Shown here: piece after piece, positions 8,312 to 17,631 of the stretch
Position numbering within the stretch: position 1 is the stretch's first letter
Layout: each line of letters opens with the position of its first letter
Assembly: GCF_003574735.1 (NCBI RefSeq)
Contig: NZ_QORW01000002.1
Span: forward strand, 124,001 to 188,000
Direction: 5' to 3'
Length of the DNA stretch: 64,000 nucleotides
From: Dongia deserti
GTDB taxonomy: Bacteria > Pseudomonadota > Alphaproteobacteria > Dongiales > Dongiaceae
The notes under the pieces: model-generated
Told to the model about the DNA's origin: nothing
The model's database searches: none
What the model saw: the letters and a program-made list of their open reading frames with translations, nothing else
Translations under genes and position numbers: made by a program

Positions 8312-9865
8312 TTGCAAGTACTCGTGGCGCATCAAAAGCAGTTCGTGGTCGGCCCGCTGGCAGTGCGGGTCGGGCCTGAATGGGAAATCCTGCAACTCGC
8401 GAACGGCCTTGTACTGTCCTTCTGCCCCAAACTGCGCGTGAGCAGGTTGCGGTCCCGAGATGGATTGGAGTACGTTCTGCTCGGCTTGGCGGTCCTGGCA
8501 GACATGCCCCATTCCACCGTCGAGCAGACCTTTGCATCGCGGCATTCATCGGAAATCGAAGAGTGGACGGGCTTCTGGGCCGGCAAATGGGCCCTGATCT
8601 CCGCCGAGCGATGCTGGCAGGACGCAGCCGGCCTGCTCGGTTTGTACTACCGTCGGACTGCCGATGCGGTCTGGATCTCCAGCAGCCCTGCGATCGTCGG
8701 CGACTATTTGCCGAATGTGGCACCGGCGCCACGGCTGCCATGGAAAATCGCTCACGAGAAGGGCATGGACTGGATTCCAGCACCGCTCACCACCCGGGAG
8801 AATGTTTTCAAGCTCCTCGCCTTGCGGACGATCGCGCCACGCTCCGGCGAAATTCGACCCGTTCGGTTTTCGGCGACCCGCAACAAGATTAGGGACGTCC
8901 GCGTCCTCCCGTCGACACTCCAGACTCTGATGGGCAATTGGGGCAGCATGGGGTTCCGCCAGTGCGCAGTGGGGCTGACAGCCGGATTCGACACGCGCAC
9001 CGTCCTCGCCGCCGCCAAGGCCGCCGACGTAAGGTTCGAGGCCTTCACCGATGTTTATCCACGCCTCGCGCGTGCAGATCGGGAACTGCCGCCGCGTTTG
9101 GCCGGCAGCGTTGGAGTTGTCCACAGATTCCACGACGAGCCCGAGTTGTGCGCCGACGAAGCGCGGGCGCGGCAGGCGACGATCATGGCCCACATGGATC
9201 GCGCCGTCTTTCACCCGACGGCCACGATGTGCGCCAGCGGCAGGGCCGACCATATGCACGACGCCGGTCTGACGATCGCGTCCGGGCATGGTTTCGAGAT
9301 CGGCCGGTGTGCGCACTGGGCCAGATTCTTCCGATCGGGCTTGAGCGAGCGGATGCCGACACCGGGTCACCTGCTGCGCTCGTTCTTTCATGCGCGGCCG
9401 AACCCGCCATCCCTGTGGATAGAGGCCATGACAGCGTGGCAGCACTCGTTGTCGGATCCCATTCCACTGGATCTCGATTGGCGGGACCGGTTCTATCTCG
9501 AGCAGCGCTTCGGCGCGTGGGCGTCGACGGTGCAGCGGACGTTGGACGTGCTGGACGGCAACTTCTTCTATCCCGCGAACTGCCTGTGGATCGGCCACCT
9601 CCTGCTGCAGTACAGCCCGCGCGAGCGGCGGCACGGATTCGCCCAGCGTTCGGCGATTCAGGTATTGGCTCCACCTCTCACAGGCCTGCCATTCAATCCG
9701 GAGCCCGTGAGGACGCGCCTCAGGAAGAGGCTGCGGATGGCCTACGTCGTCACCAAGCACACGCTGCTGATGATGCCGAACCAGAACCCGTTCAAACCCC
9801 CCTCCGGCAACGAAACCGCGTCGACTGAGCTGACTGCAACTTTCCTTCAGCGGCCGAAGGCATAA
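8312..9865 (+). CDS. Asparagine synthase-like protein with altered PP-loop
   Basis: 517-residue protein resembling asparagine-synthase-related proteins. The first ~140 residues recall the glutaminase-like domain (LISAERCWQDAAGLLGLYYR then WISSSPAIV), but there is no Cys at position 2, so glutamine hydrolysis is unlikely. At about residues 219-231 it has GLTAGFDTRTVLAA where AsnB has a SGGxDS PP-loop, so ATP pyrophosphatase chemistry is possible but altered. The start is TTG at 8312 with an AGGG upstream. Such proteins often lie in surface polysaccharide or natural-product loci, and the neighbour is a sugar-type acyltransferase. The 3' end overlaps the convergent gamma-glutamyltransferase gene by 19 bases. 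The real substrate is unknown. Confidence 0.65.
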   Translation: MQVLVAHQKQFVVGPLAVRVGPEWEILQLANGLVLSFCPKLRVSRLRSRDGLEYVLLGLAVLADMPHSTVEQTFASRHSSEIEEWTGFWAGKWALISAERCWQDAAGLLGLYYRRTADAVWISSSPAIVGDYLPNVAPAPRLPWKIAHEKGMDWIPAPLTTRENVFKLLALRTIAPRSGEIRPVRFSATRNKIRDVRVLPSTLQTLMGNWGSMGFRQCAVGLTAGFDTRTVLAAAKAADVRFEAFTDVYPRLARADRELPPRLAGSVGVVHRFHDEPELCADEARARQATIMAHMDRAVFHPTATMCASGRADHMHDAGLTIASGHGFEIGRCAHWARFFRSGLSERMPTPGHLLRSFFHARPNPPSLWIEAMTAWQHSLSDPIPLDLDWRDRFYLEQRFGAWASTVQRTLDVLDGNFFYPANCLWIGHLLLQYSPRERRHGFAQRSAIQVLAPPLTGLPFNPEPVRTRLRKRLRMAYVVTKHTLLMMPNQNPFKPPSGNETASTELTATFLQRPKA

Positions 9866-11658
9866 CCTTGCATGAATCGAGGATTGGCCGCTGCCTTCAG
9901 CAAAGGGCCTTGTTTTGCCGCCGCAGTGACGCGTCCGAGCATCCAGTTATCGACAACTTCGACATCGTGGCCGCGCCGACGCAGGGAGTCGACAGTCTCA
10001 GCCGGAGCGCGCCCCTCGATCACCATCTGGCCGGGGCGCGCTTCTCGCGGGTAGAACGAGCTTGGGAAATGGGTGGTGTGGAACTCCGGCGAATCGATCG
10101 CTGCCTGCAGATTCAGCCCGAAATGGATGTGGCGCAGGAACACGTTGAGCGACCATTGATCCTGCTGGTCTCCACCTGGCGTCCCGAACACCATGTAGGG
10201 CCGACCTTCGCGCAGCGCCAACGATGGTGTCAGCGTGGTGCGCGGGCGCTTGCGCGGCGCGAGGCTGGCGGGCATCCCATCCTGCAGCCAGAACATCTGC
10301 GCGCGGGTCGACAGCGCAAATCCCAGCTCCGGGATCGCAGGCGAGCTTTGCAGCCAGCCGCCACTCGGCGTCGCGGATACCATGTTGCCCCATCGATCGA
10401 TCACGTCCAGGTGGCAGGTGTCGCCGCGCGCCGCCCCTTGGCGGTCCGTCGGTAGGTCGCGCAGATGCAGCGTAGGCTCGCCCTGGCCGTGCGCTCCCGC
10501 ATGTGCGATGTCTGCATCCGGGCCGCCAGCGACCCGCACGATCGGCGCGGCGCCATAGCCGTCAACATGACCCGGCCGCAGCTCGCGCGAGGCCTGTTCG
10601 CCGACCAGCCGCCTGCGCGCTTCATTGTAGTCCTCTGACAACAGCCGATCGATCGGCACGCGGACGAAATTAGGATCGCCATAAAACGCCTCGCGGTCGG
10701 CAAAGGCCAACTTGGCGCACTCAACGACGAGGTGAATGAAATCGGGATCCTGAGGAGACAAGGGCTCAAGACCGAAGCCCTTCAGCAAAGCGAGCTGCTG
10801 CAGCGCCACCGGCCCCTGCCCCCATGGTCCGGTCTTGCACAGGGTGTAGCCATGATAGTCATAAGTGCATGGGGACTCGGTTGTCGCCGACCAGCGGGCC
10901 ATATCGTCGGCGGTCAGCAAGCCGCGATGCCGCATGCCGCTGGTATCCATGGCGTCGGTCTCGCGGCAGAACCGGTCGATTGCCTCGGCGACGAAGCCGC
11001 GATACCAGGCGTTGCGTGCCGCCTCGATGCGCGCCTCGCGATTGCGCGCGCCTTGCGCTTCCCGCAGCAGCCGCTTGTAGGTCTCGGCAAGGATCGGACT
11101 GCGGAACAGGCTGCCGGCCTCCGGCACCCCGCCTTTGAGCCACAAAGCGGCCGAGCTTGGCCATTCAGATTCGAACAGCTGCCGCACTTCGCCGAGGGCA
11201 ATGCAGATATTGGGCACGAGGGCAAATCCACCCTCGGCATAGCCGATCGCCGGCGCCAGCACATCCGCCAGTTCCATCGTGCCGTGATCGCGCAGCATCA
11301 GCATCCAGGCATCGAATGCACCCGGCACCACGGCTGCCAGCAAACCTGTGCCGGGAACGAGATCAAGGCCGAGGGACCGGTAGGCGTCGATCGTGGCGGC
11401 GTCAGGCGCAACGCCCTGGCCACAGATCACGTCGACGCGGCCGGTCTTCGCGTTGTGAAGGATGATCGGCACCTCGCCTGCCGGGCCGTTGAGGTGCGGC
11501 TCCACGACTTGCAAGGCGAAGCCGGTGGCGACCGCCGCGTCGAAGGCATTGCCGCCCCTTTCCAGGATGCTCATCCCTGCGGCGGTGGCCAGCCAATGCG
11601 TCGAAGCGACGACGCCGAACGTACCAAGGATCTCGGGGCGCGTGGTGAAATTGGACAT
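9847..11658 (-). CDS. ggt: Gamma-glutamyltransferase family protein (YwrD-like, no signal peptide)
   Basis: 603-residue N-terminal nucleophile hydrolase of the gamma-glutamyltransferase family, which cleaves or transfers gamma-glutamyl groups and matures by self-cleavage. The predicted nucleophile is Thr414 in GDTCHLDVIDRWGN; the second residue, usually Thr, is Cys. Other family segments are GGNAFDAAVA near residue 34 and GTPGGDQQDQ near residue 515. There is no signal peptide at the ATG at 11658, so it should be cytoplasmic, as YwrD-type homologues are. It is the last gene of a peptide importer operon, 32 bases after the second permease, which suggests it processes an imported gamma-glutamyl compound. 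A cephalosporin-acylase-like activity cannot be excluded. Confidence 0.85.
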   Translation of the reverse strand: MSNFTTRPEILGTFGVVASTHWLATAAGMSILERGGNAFDAAVATGFALQVVEPHLNGPAGEVPIILHNAKTGRVDVICGQGVAPDAATIDAYRSLGLDLVPGTGLLAAVVPGAFDAWMLMLRDHGTMELADVLAPAIGYAEGGFALVPNICIALGEVRQLFESEWPSSAALWLKGGVPEAGSLFRSPILAETYKRLLREAQGARNREARIEAARNAWYRGFVAEAIDRFCRETDAMDTSGMRHRGLLTADDMARWSATTESPCTYDYHGYTLCKTGPWGQGPVALQQLALLKGFGLEPLSPQDPDFIHLVVECAKLAFADREAFYGDPNFVRVPIDRLLSEDYNEARRRLVGEQASRELRPGHVDGYGAAPIVRVAGGPDADIAHAGAHGQGEPTLHLRDLPTDRQGAARGDTCHLDVIDRWGNMVSATPSGGWLQSSPAIPELGFALSTRAQMFWLQDGMPASLAPRKRPRTTLTPSLALREGRPYMVFGTPGGDQQDQWSLNVFLRHIHFGLNLQAAIDSPEFHTTHFPSSFYPREARPGQMVIEGRAPAETVDSLRRRGHDVEVVDNWMLGRVTAAAKQGPLLKAAANPRFMQGYAFGR

Positions 11659-11690
11659 GGGAAATCCGTGATGTTGCCAAATTGAGTTGG

Positions 11691-12584
11691 TCAGGCCGAT
11701 TCCTTGGTCTCGCGCACGTCGAGGAAGTCGCGCAGTGCGTCGCCGATGAAGTTGATGGACAGCACGGTCAGCATGATCGCGATACCCGGGAAGATGCCGA
11801 GTCCCCAAGCGCGCGTGATGAAGCTGCGCGCTTCGGCGAGGATGAGACCCCAGGTCGGTGTCGTCGCCTCGACCCCGAGGCCGAGAAACGACAGGCTTGC
11901 TTCGGCCAGGATGGCATACGACACGCTGACCGTCGCCTGCACGATGATGGGCGCCATTGCGTTCGGCAGTATGTGGCGCCACATGATCCGGAGATGTGAG
12001 ACGCCGACGGTCCGCGCCGCCGCGATATACTGCTCCTCCTTAATCGACAGCACCATGCCGCGGGCAATCCTGGCGAAATCGTCAAAGAAAGCGAGCGAGA
12101 TGGCGATGATAAGGTTGAGGAGCCCGGTTCCGAACACCGCGACCAGATAGACTGCGATAATGATGTTCGGGAACGCCCATTGCAGGTCGATGTAGCGCAT
12201 GATGATGTGGTCGAGCCAGCCGCCGAAATAGCCCGCCAGCACGCCGAGCGTGACGCCGACGACCAGCGCGATGGCCACCGTGGCGACCCCCACGAACATC
12301 GACACCTGGGTGCCGACGATGATGCGGCTCAGCAAATCGCGGCCCAGGTCATCTGTGCCCAGCGGATGCGACCAGCTTGGCGACAGCATCATGTCGAAGG
12401 ACATGGCGTTGGGATCATAGGGCGCGATCCAAGGGCCGAAGATCGCCGCGATCGTGAACAGGCTGAGGATCACCAGGCCGAATAGCGCCTTTCGGTCGCT
12501 CAATAGAACGCCGCGCAGCTTTGCCCAACCGCGCTGCCGCCGCGGCGGGGCCTCGAACGTGTCGATGAGCGCCTGCTCGGTCAT
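11691..12584 (-). CDS. Peptide ABC transporter permease, DppC/OppC type
   Basis: 297-residue inner-membrane permease of a dipeptide/oligopeptide ABC importer. It has an N-terminal helix followed by the OppC-type periplasmic segment (PYDPNAM, HPLGTDDLGRDLLSRI) and five more helices. The EAA loop that contacts the ATPases is visible as AAARTVGVSHLRIMWRHILPN. The start overlaps the stop of the DppB-type permease gene by four bases (12581-12584), so they are translationally coupled. Strong family match; substrate preference cannot be told from sequence. Confidence 0.93.
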   Translation of the reverse strand: MTEQALIDTFEAPPRRQRGWAKLRGVLLSDRKALFGLVILSLFTIAAIFGPWIAPYDPNAMSFDMMLSPSWSHPLGTDDLGRDLLSRIIVGTQVSMFVGVATVAIALVVGVTLGVLAGYFGGWLDHIIMRYIDLQWAFPNIIIAVYLVAVFGTGLLNLIIAISLAFFDDFARIARGMVLSIKEEQYIAAARTVGVSHLRIMWRHILPNAMAPIIVQATVSVSYAILAEASLSFLGLGVEATTPTWGLILAEARSFITRAWGLGIFPGIAIMLTVLSINFIGDALRDFLDVRETKESA

Positions 12585-13531
12585 TTGTCGTACCGAATCC
12601 GCGGGTCGATCATCGTGTAGAGGACATCGACCACCAAATTGCTGAGCACAAAGATCGCGGAGACCACCAGCACCGCGCCCTGGACCGTGGGATAATCCCT
12701 GTTCAGGATGCTGTTGATCAGCAGCCTGCCGAGCCCCTTGATCGAGAACACGTTCTCCACGACCACCGCATTTGCCATCAGCAAAGCGAATGCGATGCCC
12801 GCCACCGTGATCACCGGGATCAGCGCGTTGGGGAAGGCGTGCCGCAGGATCACTGCGGACGTCGTCAGTCCCTTGGCTCGGGCTACACGGATATAGTCCG
12901 TCTTCAGCACCTCCAGCATGCCCGAGCGGATGTTACGCGCGATGATCGCGGAGAACGTCGTGCCGACCGCGATCGCGGGAAGGATGAGGTGAGATACCCA
13001 CGGCCAGAAACCGTCCGACAGCGGCACATAGCCGATCGCCGGCAGCCACTTGAGGCCGGCCGCAAAGACAATGATGAGCAGAATGCCGAACCAGAATTCC
13101 GGCATGCTGAGACCCAGAAAAGCCCAGAACGAGACGACGTTGTCGAGCATGGTGTTGCGGCGCGTGGCGGCAATAAGTCCGGCCGGCACCGCGATCACCA
13201 AGGCGATGATGAAGCCGAGGCCTGCCAGCGACAGCGTGCGCGGCAAGGCTTCGATGATCGCCTTCGATACCGGCATGTTGCTGCCGTAGATGGAATTGCC
13301 GAGGTCGCCCTGGAACACCAGCCAGAACCACTTCACGTACTGCACGTAGATCGGGGCGTCGAGACCCAGCTTGTGCCGCAGGGCTTCGACGGCTGCGGCA
13401 TCACCGGCATCGAACAACATCGCGCCGATCGGATCGCCCGGTACGATGCGCAGCATGAAGAAGACCAAGGTCGCCACTGCCCACATCACGATGACGGCGC
13501 CGATGGCCCTGCGAATAAGATAACGGGTCAT
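12581..13531 (-). CDS. Peptide ABC transporter permease, DppB/OppB type
   Basis: 316-residue inner-membrane permease, partner of the DppC-type protein. It begins with the family-typical helix TRYLIRRAIGAVIVMWAVATLVF (shown here only by its ends, residues 2-24) followed by the periplasmic segment with MLRIVPGDP. The EAA loop reads VARAKGLTTSAVILRHAFPN. It lies downstream of the solute-binding protein gene with a 61-base gap and overlaps the next permease by four bases. Typical length for the family. Confidence 0.93.
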   Translation of the reverse strand: MTRYLIRRAIGAVIVMWAVATLVFFMLRIVPGDPIGAMLFDAGDAAAVEALRHKLGLDAPIYVQYVKWFWLVFQGDLGNSIYGSNMPVSKAIIEALPRTLSLAGLGFIIALVIAVPAGLIAATRRNTMLDNVVSFWAFLGLSMPEFWFGILLIIVFAAGLKWLPAIGYVPLSDGFWPWVSHLILPAIAVGTTFSAIIARNIRSGMLEVLKTDYIRVARAKGLTTSAVILRHAFPNALIPVITVAGIAFALLMANAVVVENVFSIKGLGRLLINSILNRDYPTVQGAVLVVSAIFVLSNLVVDVLYTMIDPRIRYDK

Positions 13532-13592
13532 GCGCTCCTCTCGGATCGCCGCGGATGGCGGCGGGCAACGGTGCCCGCCGCGGCCTTCGTCC

Positions 13593-15377
13593 TCAAGCCA
13601 AGGTCACGCGGTCGAGATCGACGAGACCTGGAATTCGGCTCTCCTTCGGGAACGCCACGGTCTTGTGGTGCACCAGGATGTCCGGCTGGTGGAACAAGAA
13701 GGCGCTTGCGACCTTGTCCGAGGTGATCTTGTTGGCCTTCGTCACCATCTGGCGCCGCTTGTCGATGTCGGCGGTCGCGCTCTGATCTGAAATAAGCTGA
13801 TCGACCTCCTTGTCTGAGAAGAAGCCGAACGCGTACTTTGCCTTGTCGCGCCTCCGCCCGTTGAATTTGGAGTTCGTCTGCATCCAGTCGACCAGGGCAT
13901 CGTCCGGATCGTAGTCGCCGCCGCTGCCGAGGCGCACGAGATCCCAGTTCATGGTATCGAAATCCTCGATCAGAACCGGGAAGTCCTTGGTCTCGATCTC
14001 GACGTTGATGTTGAGATGCTGCTTGAGCTGATTGCCGACCACCTGGGTCTCGCGACGGTTGGACGGCGTCGTCAGCAGGCGCAGCTTCGGGAAGCCCTGG
14101 CCGTCCGGATAGCCCGCATCGGCCATCAGTTGCTTGGCTTTCGCAAGATCGAAGGTCTGCGTACTGGCCTTGGCGAGATCCGGATCGAAGTAACGTCCCA
14201 TTGCCGGATTGACGGTGCCGAACGCGGGCATTCCGCGGCCGAACTGCCCCTGCTTGATGTAAGCTTCGCGATCCAGTGCCTTGGCGATCGCCAGGCGCAC
14301 CATGAATCCCTTCTCCTTCATCAGCTCTTCGACCGGCTTGTTGAAGTCGGTGACCTTCATGTGCTCGTGCCACGGGTTGATCCACACGGCCTGGAAGGTG
14401 GGACCAGGCGTTTCGTCCACCACCAGATCGGGATTTGCGACGAAGCGGTCGACGAGCTCAGGCGCAATCGGGTTGCCTCCGATGAGCTGGATGTCGCCGG
14501 CCTCGATCGCGGCGGCCAGCGGCTCGGCATCAATAATCGGCTGGATGATGACCTTGTCGAGCTTCGGACGGTCCTTGTCATAATAGTCAGGATTGCGCTC
14601 CAGCACCACGGTCTGGCCGAGCTGGTGCTCGGTCACCTTGAATGGCCCGGTTCCCACAGGCTTCAGTCCGTATTCCGATTCTCCCATTTTCTCGAGCGCG
14701 CCACGACTCACGATGGTCATGGCGCGGCCGCTCGCTCGCTCCAGCACCTTCGGCAGGAACGAAGCCTGCGGCGCCTTCAGCTTGAAGTGCACTGTGTGGT
14801 CCTCGACCTTCTCGACGCTCGCGACATTGGCGAGAACCGCGGAATGGATCGACTTCGCCGGATCGCTCGACCGCTGGTATGTGAAAAGCACATCATCGGC
14901 AGTAAAGGGATCGCCGTTATGGAAGACGACGCCCTCCCGCAGCTTGAAAGTATATTCGGTGCCGTCGTCGGAAACCTCCCAGCTTTCCGCCAGATCCCCT
15001 TCCGCAACCAGTTCGGCATTGATGTGTGTAAGGCCAGACAGCACGTTGGAGGCAATCTGGAACTGCAGGACCTGATTGATCTGCGCCGGATCCAGCGTGG
15101 CGATTTCGCCCACGGCCGCCCAGCCGCACTTGAGTGTGCCGCCGGCCTTGCCTTGCGCCACCGCAGGACGCGGCACGCCGATCAGGTGGCCGGCCGTCAG
15201 CAATCCGCTCGCAGCCAGCAAGCGTAGTACGGTGCGTCGCTCCAGCCGGGAGCCGGATAGTGCCTGCCGGTTCAATCCGAACAGCGGATCGCGCGGGTCG
15301 AAGTCATATGCGTCGGCAAGCTCCGAACGGATGCGGGCCTGCTCTGCTTCGCTCAGCATCACCTGCTTCGTCGTCAT
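13593..15377 (-). CDS. Peptide ABC transporter solute-binding protein (Tat-type signal)
   Basis: 594-residue periplasmic binding protein of the SBP_bac_5 family (DppA/OppA). The start at 15377 is supported by GGGAGG seven bases upstream; a longer frame reaches 15446 inside the ATPase gene. A polar stretch of 46 residues precedes a twin-arginine signal (ERRTVLRLLAAS, Arg47-Arg48) with likely cleavage after PAVAQ near residue 75, so export is probably by the Tat route; the long n-region is unusual. The body carries SBP5 patterns such as LREGVVFHNGDPFTADDV and VGTGPFKV. No lipobox is seen. It captures the peptide-like ligand for the adjacent permeases and ATPases. Confidence 0.9.
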   Translation of the reverse strand: MTTKQVMLSEAEQARIRSELADAYDFDPRDPLFGLNRQALSGSRLERRTVLRLLAASGLLTAGHLIGVPRPAVAQGKAGGTLKCGWAAVGEIATLDPAQINQVLQFQIASNVLSGLTHINAELVAEGDLAESWEVSDDGTEYTFKLREGVVFHNGDPFTADDVLFTYQRSSDPAKSIHSAVLANVASVEKVEDHTVHFKLKAPQASFLPKVLERASGRAMTIVSRGALEKMGESEYGLKPVGTGPFKVTEHQLGQTVVLERNPDYYDKDRPKLDKVIIQPIIDAEPLAAAIEAGDIQLIGGNPIAPELVDRFVANPDLVVDETPGPTFQAVWINPWHEHMKVTDFNKPVEELMKEKGFMVRLAIAKALDREAYIKQGQFGRGMPAFGTVNPAMGRYFDPDLAKASTQTFDLAKAKQLMADAGYPDGQGFPKLRLLTTPSNRRETQVVGNQLKQHLNINVEIETKDFPVLIEDFDTMNWDLVRLGSGGDYDPDDALVDWMQTNSKFNGRRRDKAKYAFGFFSDKEVDQLISDQSATADIDKRRQMVTKANKITSDKVASAFLFHQPDILVHHKTVAFPKESRIPGLVDLDRVTLA

Positions 15378-15388
15378 TTGGACCTCCC

Positions 15389-16450
15389 TTAGCTTCTCCC
15401 TGGACCTCCCGGCACGGCATCGGCCTTCGCCTTGTCGGTGAGCCATGCCGGGCTTATGTCGGCTGGCCCGACCTTCGGGCAGGCGACATCATGCTCTTCA
15501 CCGGCTTTGCGCAATTCAGGCACGGATCGGCGGCAGCTTTCATCGGCGAGCGGGCAGCGCGGATGGAATACGCAGCCGCTCGGCGGATTCATCGGGCTCG
15601 GAATTTCGCCACGGATCATCTGGTGCGCTCGGCGATGCTCGATCTCGGGATCCGGAACCGGTACCGACGCGAGCAGTGCCTGCGTGTAGGGATGGCAGCC
15701 CTCGTCGAACAGGATATCGCTGTCCGCGATCTCGGCGATGCGACCGAGATACATGACGGCGACGCGCCGGCAGATGTGGCGCACCACGCTGAGATCGTGG
15801 CCGATAAAGAGATAGGTGAGGCCGAATTCGCTCCGCAGCTCCTGCAGCAGCCGGACGATCTGCGCCTGGATCGAGACGTCGAGGGCGGATACGGCCTCGT
15901 CGCACACGATGAAGTCGGGCCGCAGCGCAAGTGCGCGCGCAATGCCGACCCGCTGGCGCTGCCCGCCGCTCATCTCGTGCGGATAGCTGTCCACCGACCG
16001 TGCCGGCAGGCCGCAAACGGACAGCAATTGCCGGACGCGCTGCAATCTTCCGGCACGGCTCGCCTCTATGCTGTGCACAAGCAGCGGCTCGCCCACGATC
16101 TCCTCCACGGTCATGCGTGGATTGAGCGAGCTGTACGGGTCCTGGAACACCGCCTGGACACGCCGGCGGAAAGCAAGCGTTTCGGCCGCATCGAAGCCGG
16201 CGATGTCGCGGCCCGCGAACCGGATTTGTCCCGATGTCGGTTCGTCGAGCTTCAGCAGCAGGCGGCCGATGGTGGATTTCCCGCAGCCCGATTCGCCGAC
16301 CAGCCCGAAGGTCTCACCACGGCGGATCGAAAAGCTCACGCCGTCAACCGCCCTCACCTGCCCGATGACGCGATCGAACACGATCCCGCGCTTGACCGGA
16401 AAGTATTTGCGCACATCGCGCAGTTCGACCAGGACGTCTTCCGCGCTCAT
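15389..16450 (-). CDS. Peptide ABC transporter ATP-binding protein, DppF/OppF type
   Basis: 353-residue ATPase subunit. Walker A is GESGCGKST, the ABC signature is [15 protein letters not shown], and Walker B is [13 protein letters not shown]. The C-terminal oligopeptide-transporter extension ends with a Cys-rich motif ([15 protein letters not shown]), as in OppD/OppF proteins, where it can bind an iron-sulfur cluster. Its start overlaps the stop of the DppD-type gene by four bases, and it ends eleven bases before the binding-protein gene. A complete, typical family member. Confidence 0.92.
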   Translation of the reverse strand: MSAEDVLVELRDVRKYFPVKRGIVFDRVIGQVRAVDGVSFSIRRGETFGLVGESGCGKSTIGRLLLKLDEPTSGQIRFAGRDIAGFDAAETLAFRRRVQAVFQDPYSSLNPRMTVEEIVGEPLLVHSIEASRAGRLQRVRQLLSVCGLPARSVDSYPHEMSGGQRQRVGIARALALRPDFIVCDEAVSALDVSIQAQIVRLLQELRSEFGLTYLFIGHDLSVVRHICRRVAVMYLGRIAEIADSDILFDEGCHPYTQALLASVPVPDPEIEHRRAHQMIRGEIPSPMNPPSGCVFHPRCPLADESCRRSVPELRKAGEEHDVACPKVGPADISPAWLTDKAKADAVPGGPGRS

Positions 16451-17490
16451 GCCGGCACCATTGCCTGCAGCCGGTGCAACTCGAAGCAGGCGCTTTCGTG
16501 CGCGGTGGCGACCGACCGCAATGGCGGCGCGGCTTCAGCGCAGTGCGACATGGCAAGCTTGCAGCGTGGCCGGAAAGCGCAGCCTGAAGGCAGGGCCAGC
16601 GGATCGGGCGGGCTTCCCGGGATGGGCTCCATCGGAATATCGCGCGGTCGGTCCAGCCGCGGCACCGAGTTGAGCAGGCCTATCGTGTAGGGATGGCTCG
16701 GAGCGCGATAAAGATCGCTCGCCGATCCACGTTCGACGATGCGCCCCGCATACATCACGTTGACGCGGTCCGCGTAGCGCGCCACCACGCCCAGATTGTG
16801 GGTGATGATGATGAGCGCCACGTCGAGACGTCGACAGAGATCCTGCATCAGGTGCAGGATCTGCGCCTGGATCGTAACGTCCAGAGCGGTGGTCGGTTCG
16901 TCGGCGATGATGAGCTCGGGCTTGCAGCTGAGCGCCATCGCGATCATGGCACGCTGCCGCATCCCGCCGCTGAGATGGTGAGGATATTGCTTCAGACGGC
17001 GTTCCGGTTCGGCGATTCCGACGAGTTGAAGCAGTTCGACGGCGCGTGCGTGAGCGGCGCCCGGCGACAGCCCCAGATGAGTCTGCATTGCTTCGGTCAA
17101 TTGGCGGCCGATCGACAAGACCGGATTGAGCGATGTCATCGGCTCCTGGAACACCATGCCGATCCGATGACCGCGGACGCGACGCATCGCTTCATGATCC
17201 AGCCGCAATAGATCCTGCCCATCGAGGCGAACTGCTCCGGCAATGATGCGGCCGAGCGGCTCCGAAACCAGGCGCAGGATCGCGAGTGCCGTGACGGACT
17301 TTCCGCTTCCCGATTCACCGACGATCGCCACGACCTCGCCGCGCTCCACATGGAAAGAGACATCGTTGACCGCGCGGATGACCCCGTCAGGCATCCTGAA
17401 CTCGACTGAAAGACCGTCGACTTCAAGCAGCGGCGGCACGTCGGTCGCGCTCTGCCAACGCAGGACGCCTCGATGTCTTCGATGAGACAT
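16447..17490 (-). CDS. Peptide ABC transporter ATP-binding protein, DppD/OppD type
   Basis: 347-residue ATPase subunit, first gene of the importer operon. Walker A is GESGSGKSV, the ABC signature is [15 protein letters not shown], and Walker B is [13 protein letters not shown]. The C-terminal Cys motif reads [15 protein letters not shown]. The first ~20 residues are Arg-rich and may not be translated if a later start is used, but no better ribosome site is evident. It is divergent from the GntR regulator gene, with a 141-base region between them that holds a candidate operator at 17587-17604. Confidence 0.92.
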   Translation of the reverse strand: MSHRRHRGVLRWQSATDVPPLLEVDGLSVEFRMPDGVIRAVNDVSFHVERGEVVAIVGESGSGKSVTALAILRLVSEPLGRIIAGAVRLDGQDLLRLDHEAMRRVRGHRIGMVFQEPMTSLNPVLSIGRQLTEAMQTHLGLSPGAAHARAVELLQLVGIAEPERRLKQYPHHLSGGMRQRAMIAMALSCKPELIIADEPTTALDVTIQAQILHLMQDLCRRLDVALIIITHNLGVVARYADRVNVMYAGRIVERGSASDLYRAPSHPYTIGLLNSVPRLDRPRDIPMEPIPGSPPDPLALPSGCAFRPRCKLAMSHCAEAAPPLRSVATAHESACFELHRLQAMVPA

Positions 17491-17586
17491 TCAGAGCAGC
17501 CATGTGCTTGACCTTCTGGGCAGCCTCTCGCACCGGCTGCGCCCATTGCTTCAGAAGCAAATTATCATTATCAATATCGTTAGTGT

Positions 17587-17604
17587 GTCGGTAAACCTGC
17601 CGAC
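17587..17604. promoter_or_regulatory. Inverted repeat, candidate GntR operator
   Basis: The sequence GTCGG, eight bases, CCGAC forms a perfect inverted repeat 27 bases upstream of the GntR-family gene and within the divergent promoter region of the importer operon. FadR-type GntR regulators usually bind short palindromes in such positions. The assignment rests on location and symmetry only. Confidence 0.35.
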
Positions 17605-17631
17605 TGTCAACACGGGGTCAGCAGCGCACAT

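Noticed and set aside
14016-15227. 403-residue plus-strand frame opposite the solute-binding protein
   Set aside because: No ribosome site or domain; shadow of the binding-protein gene.
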